Assembly: GCA_947176425.1 (NCBI GenBank)
Contig: CAMWQV010000184.1
Span: 1-5,448, forward strand
Direction: 5' to 3'
Length of the DNA stretch: 5,448 nucleotides
Source: an uncultured Clostridia bacterium
GTDB taxonomy: Bacteria; Bacillota; Clostridia; Oscillospirales; Oscillospiraceae
In this document: piece after piece, positions 4,585-5,448 of the stretch
Position numbering within the stretch: position 1 is the first letter of the stretch
How the letters are laid out: each line of letters begins with the position of its first letter
Position numbers and translations under genes: made by a program
The notes under the pieces: model-generated
Seen by the model: the letters and a program-made list of their open reading frames with translations, nothing else
Told to the model about the DNA's origin: nothing
The model's database searches: none

Positions 4585-5445
4585 ATGAGTTTTGAAGAAT
4601 TGTCTATCAGTGGATTTATTAAAGAAATGAAGGATGTTTCCTATGGAACGCATCCCAGAAAATTCTGCTTTGTTCTCGGCGCGGGAGCTTCCATAACTTC
4701 CGGAATCAAGTCAGGTCAGGAGCTTGTTGATATTTGGGAGAAAGAACTCCTGGAGCGCAATGGTACTGCACATAGTAACTGGAAATCCGAGAATGGAATA
4801 ACAGAAGAGAATCAATACAGCTTCTACAGCCAGTATTATGAACGCCGCTTCAACCGTCAGCCCATAGACGGATATAATTATCTGGAAAAACTGATGGAAC
4901 ACGCAAAACCAAACGCAGGCTACGTCATGCTGGCTTATTTGTTAACAAAAACGCCGCATAATGTAGTAATAACAACAAATTTCGATCATCTTGTGGAAGA
5001 TGCTGTGAGCTACTATTCCCAAGTGCTTCCCCTGGTAATCGGTCACGAGGCTTTGGCCCACTACATAACGGGACATGTAACCAGACCTACGATTGTCAAA
5101 ATTCACCGGGACTTGCTGTTTGACCCTAAAAATAAAACAAATGAATTGGAAGTATTGCATGATAATTGGAAAAACGCCTTGAATGTTATCTTCACAAACT
5201 ATCATCCTATTTTCATTGGCTACGCGGGGAACGATAATAGTCTGATGGATTACCTGATTGAAAATGGTCAGAAATTCTTGCAGAATGAATGGTGTTTCCC
5301 CTACTGGATGTTGTATAAAACCGACAGATTAAACGGAAAAACTCTGAATTTTCTTCAAGAAGCAGGTGGTTATTGGATAAGACACAGCGGATTCGATGAG
5401 TCGCTTTATTTGATGGGCGCAGCCTCTGATTACAAAATTCCTTAA
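4585..5445 (+). CDS. SIR2-family (SIR2_2-like) protein, probably defence-related
   Basis: 286 residues. It has the SIR2-type nucleotide fold: FVLGAGASITSG (29-40) is the glycine-rich NAD-binding loop; VVITTNFDHLVEDA (127-140) carries the conserved Asn132 and Asp134; KIHRDLLFDP (172-181) carries the candidate catalytic His174; and IFIGYAGNDNSLMDYL (209-224) is the late Gly-rich strand. Proteins of this branch act in anti-phage defence as NAD hydrolases in several known systems (Thoeris ThsA, DSR, prokaryotic Argonaute-SIR2). That assignment here is inferred from domain type. GGAG 4572-4575 is 9 nt before ATG 4585; the frame is open to 4171 but that part lies antisense to the SPFH gene and across the promoter. 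The ORF stops directly after the domain at KIP-TAA, without a C-terminal sensor region. Long relatives continue past this point as I recall them, so a premature stop is possible. Two hand-counted 60-base lines are 40-43% G+C, against 70% for one line in the lipoprotein gene. Confidence 0.85.
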   Translation: MSFEELSISGFIKEMKDVSYGTHPRKFCFVLGAGASITSGIKSGQELVDIWEKELLERNGTAHSNWKSENGITEENQYSFYSQYYERRFNRQPIDGYNYLEKLMEHAKPNAGYVMLAYLLTKTPHNVVITTNFDHLVEDAVSYYSQVLPLVIGHEALAHYITGHVTRPTIVKIHRDLLFDPKNKTNELEVLHDNWKNALNVIFTNYHPIFIGYAGNDNSLMDYLIENGQKFLQNEWCFPYWMLYKTDRLNGKTLNFLQEAGGYWIRHSGFDESLYLMGAASDYKIP

Positions 5446-5448
5446 GAA

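Overview
The window reads as chromosomal DNA of a Gram-positive, clostridia-like bacterium, probably a gut anaerobe. The pointers are strong AGGAGG-type ribosome sites, a nitroreductase and a stomatin-like SPFH protein of the type common in Clostridia, a lipoprotein with a lipobox, and an ECF sigma/membrane protein pair. No ribosomal RNA, tRNA, transposase or CRISPR array is present. Species cannot be named from this sequence.

Layout. Positions 1-287 hold the C-terminal end of a nitroreductase, followed by a hairpin (299-334) shared with a convergent 63-residue gene (347-538, minus strand, TTG start). Positions 539-1055 contain no convincing protein gene but are dense in signals. A near-consensus sigma-A promoter (715-743) precedes a highly foldable RNA of about 120 nt (about 750-871), which I think is a raiA-motif noncoding RNA. 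After it come a TTGACA/TATAAT pair with an unusually short 14-nt spacer (910-935), a perfect 13-bp hairpin (939-974), and an ECF-style promoter TGCAAC-N17-CGTATC (1003-1031).

Positions 1056-3350 form a compact three-gene operon: an ECF sigma factor, a single-pass membrane protein that is probably its anti-sigma partner, and a secreted lipoprotein with two Asp-rich calcium-type loops. Intergenic gaps are 11 and 28 nt, each with its own Shine-Dalgarno. The likely logic is an envelope-sensing unit: the membrane protein holds the sigma factor, a signal outside the cell releases it, and the sigma factor re-activates its own promoter.

A bidirectional terminator (3352-3390) separates this operon from a convergent SPFH/band-7 gene (minus strand, start 4288). 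From 4289 to 4584 is a divergent intergenic region with a promoter in each direction. On the plus strand, 4585-5445 encodes a SIR2-family (SIR2_2-like) protein of the type found in anti-phage NAD-depleting systems. It is visibly A+T-richer than its neighbours, its -10 box lies inside a perfect 16-bp palindrome, and its reading frame stops just after the SIR2 domain, three bases before the window ends.

The most interesting parts are the structured RNA placed directly ahead of the ECF operon, and the SIR2 gene with its palindromic operator and possible premature stop.
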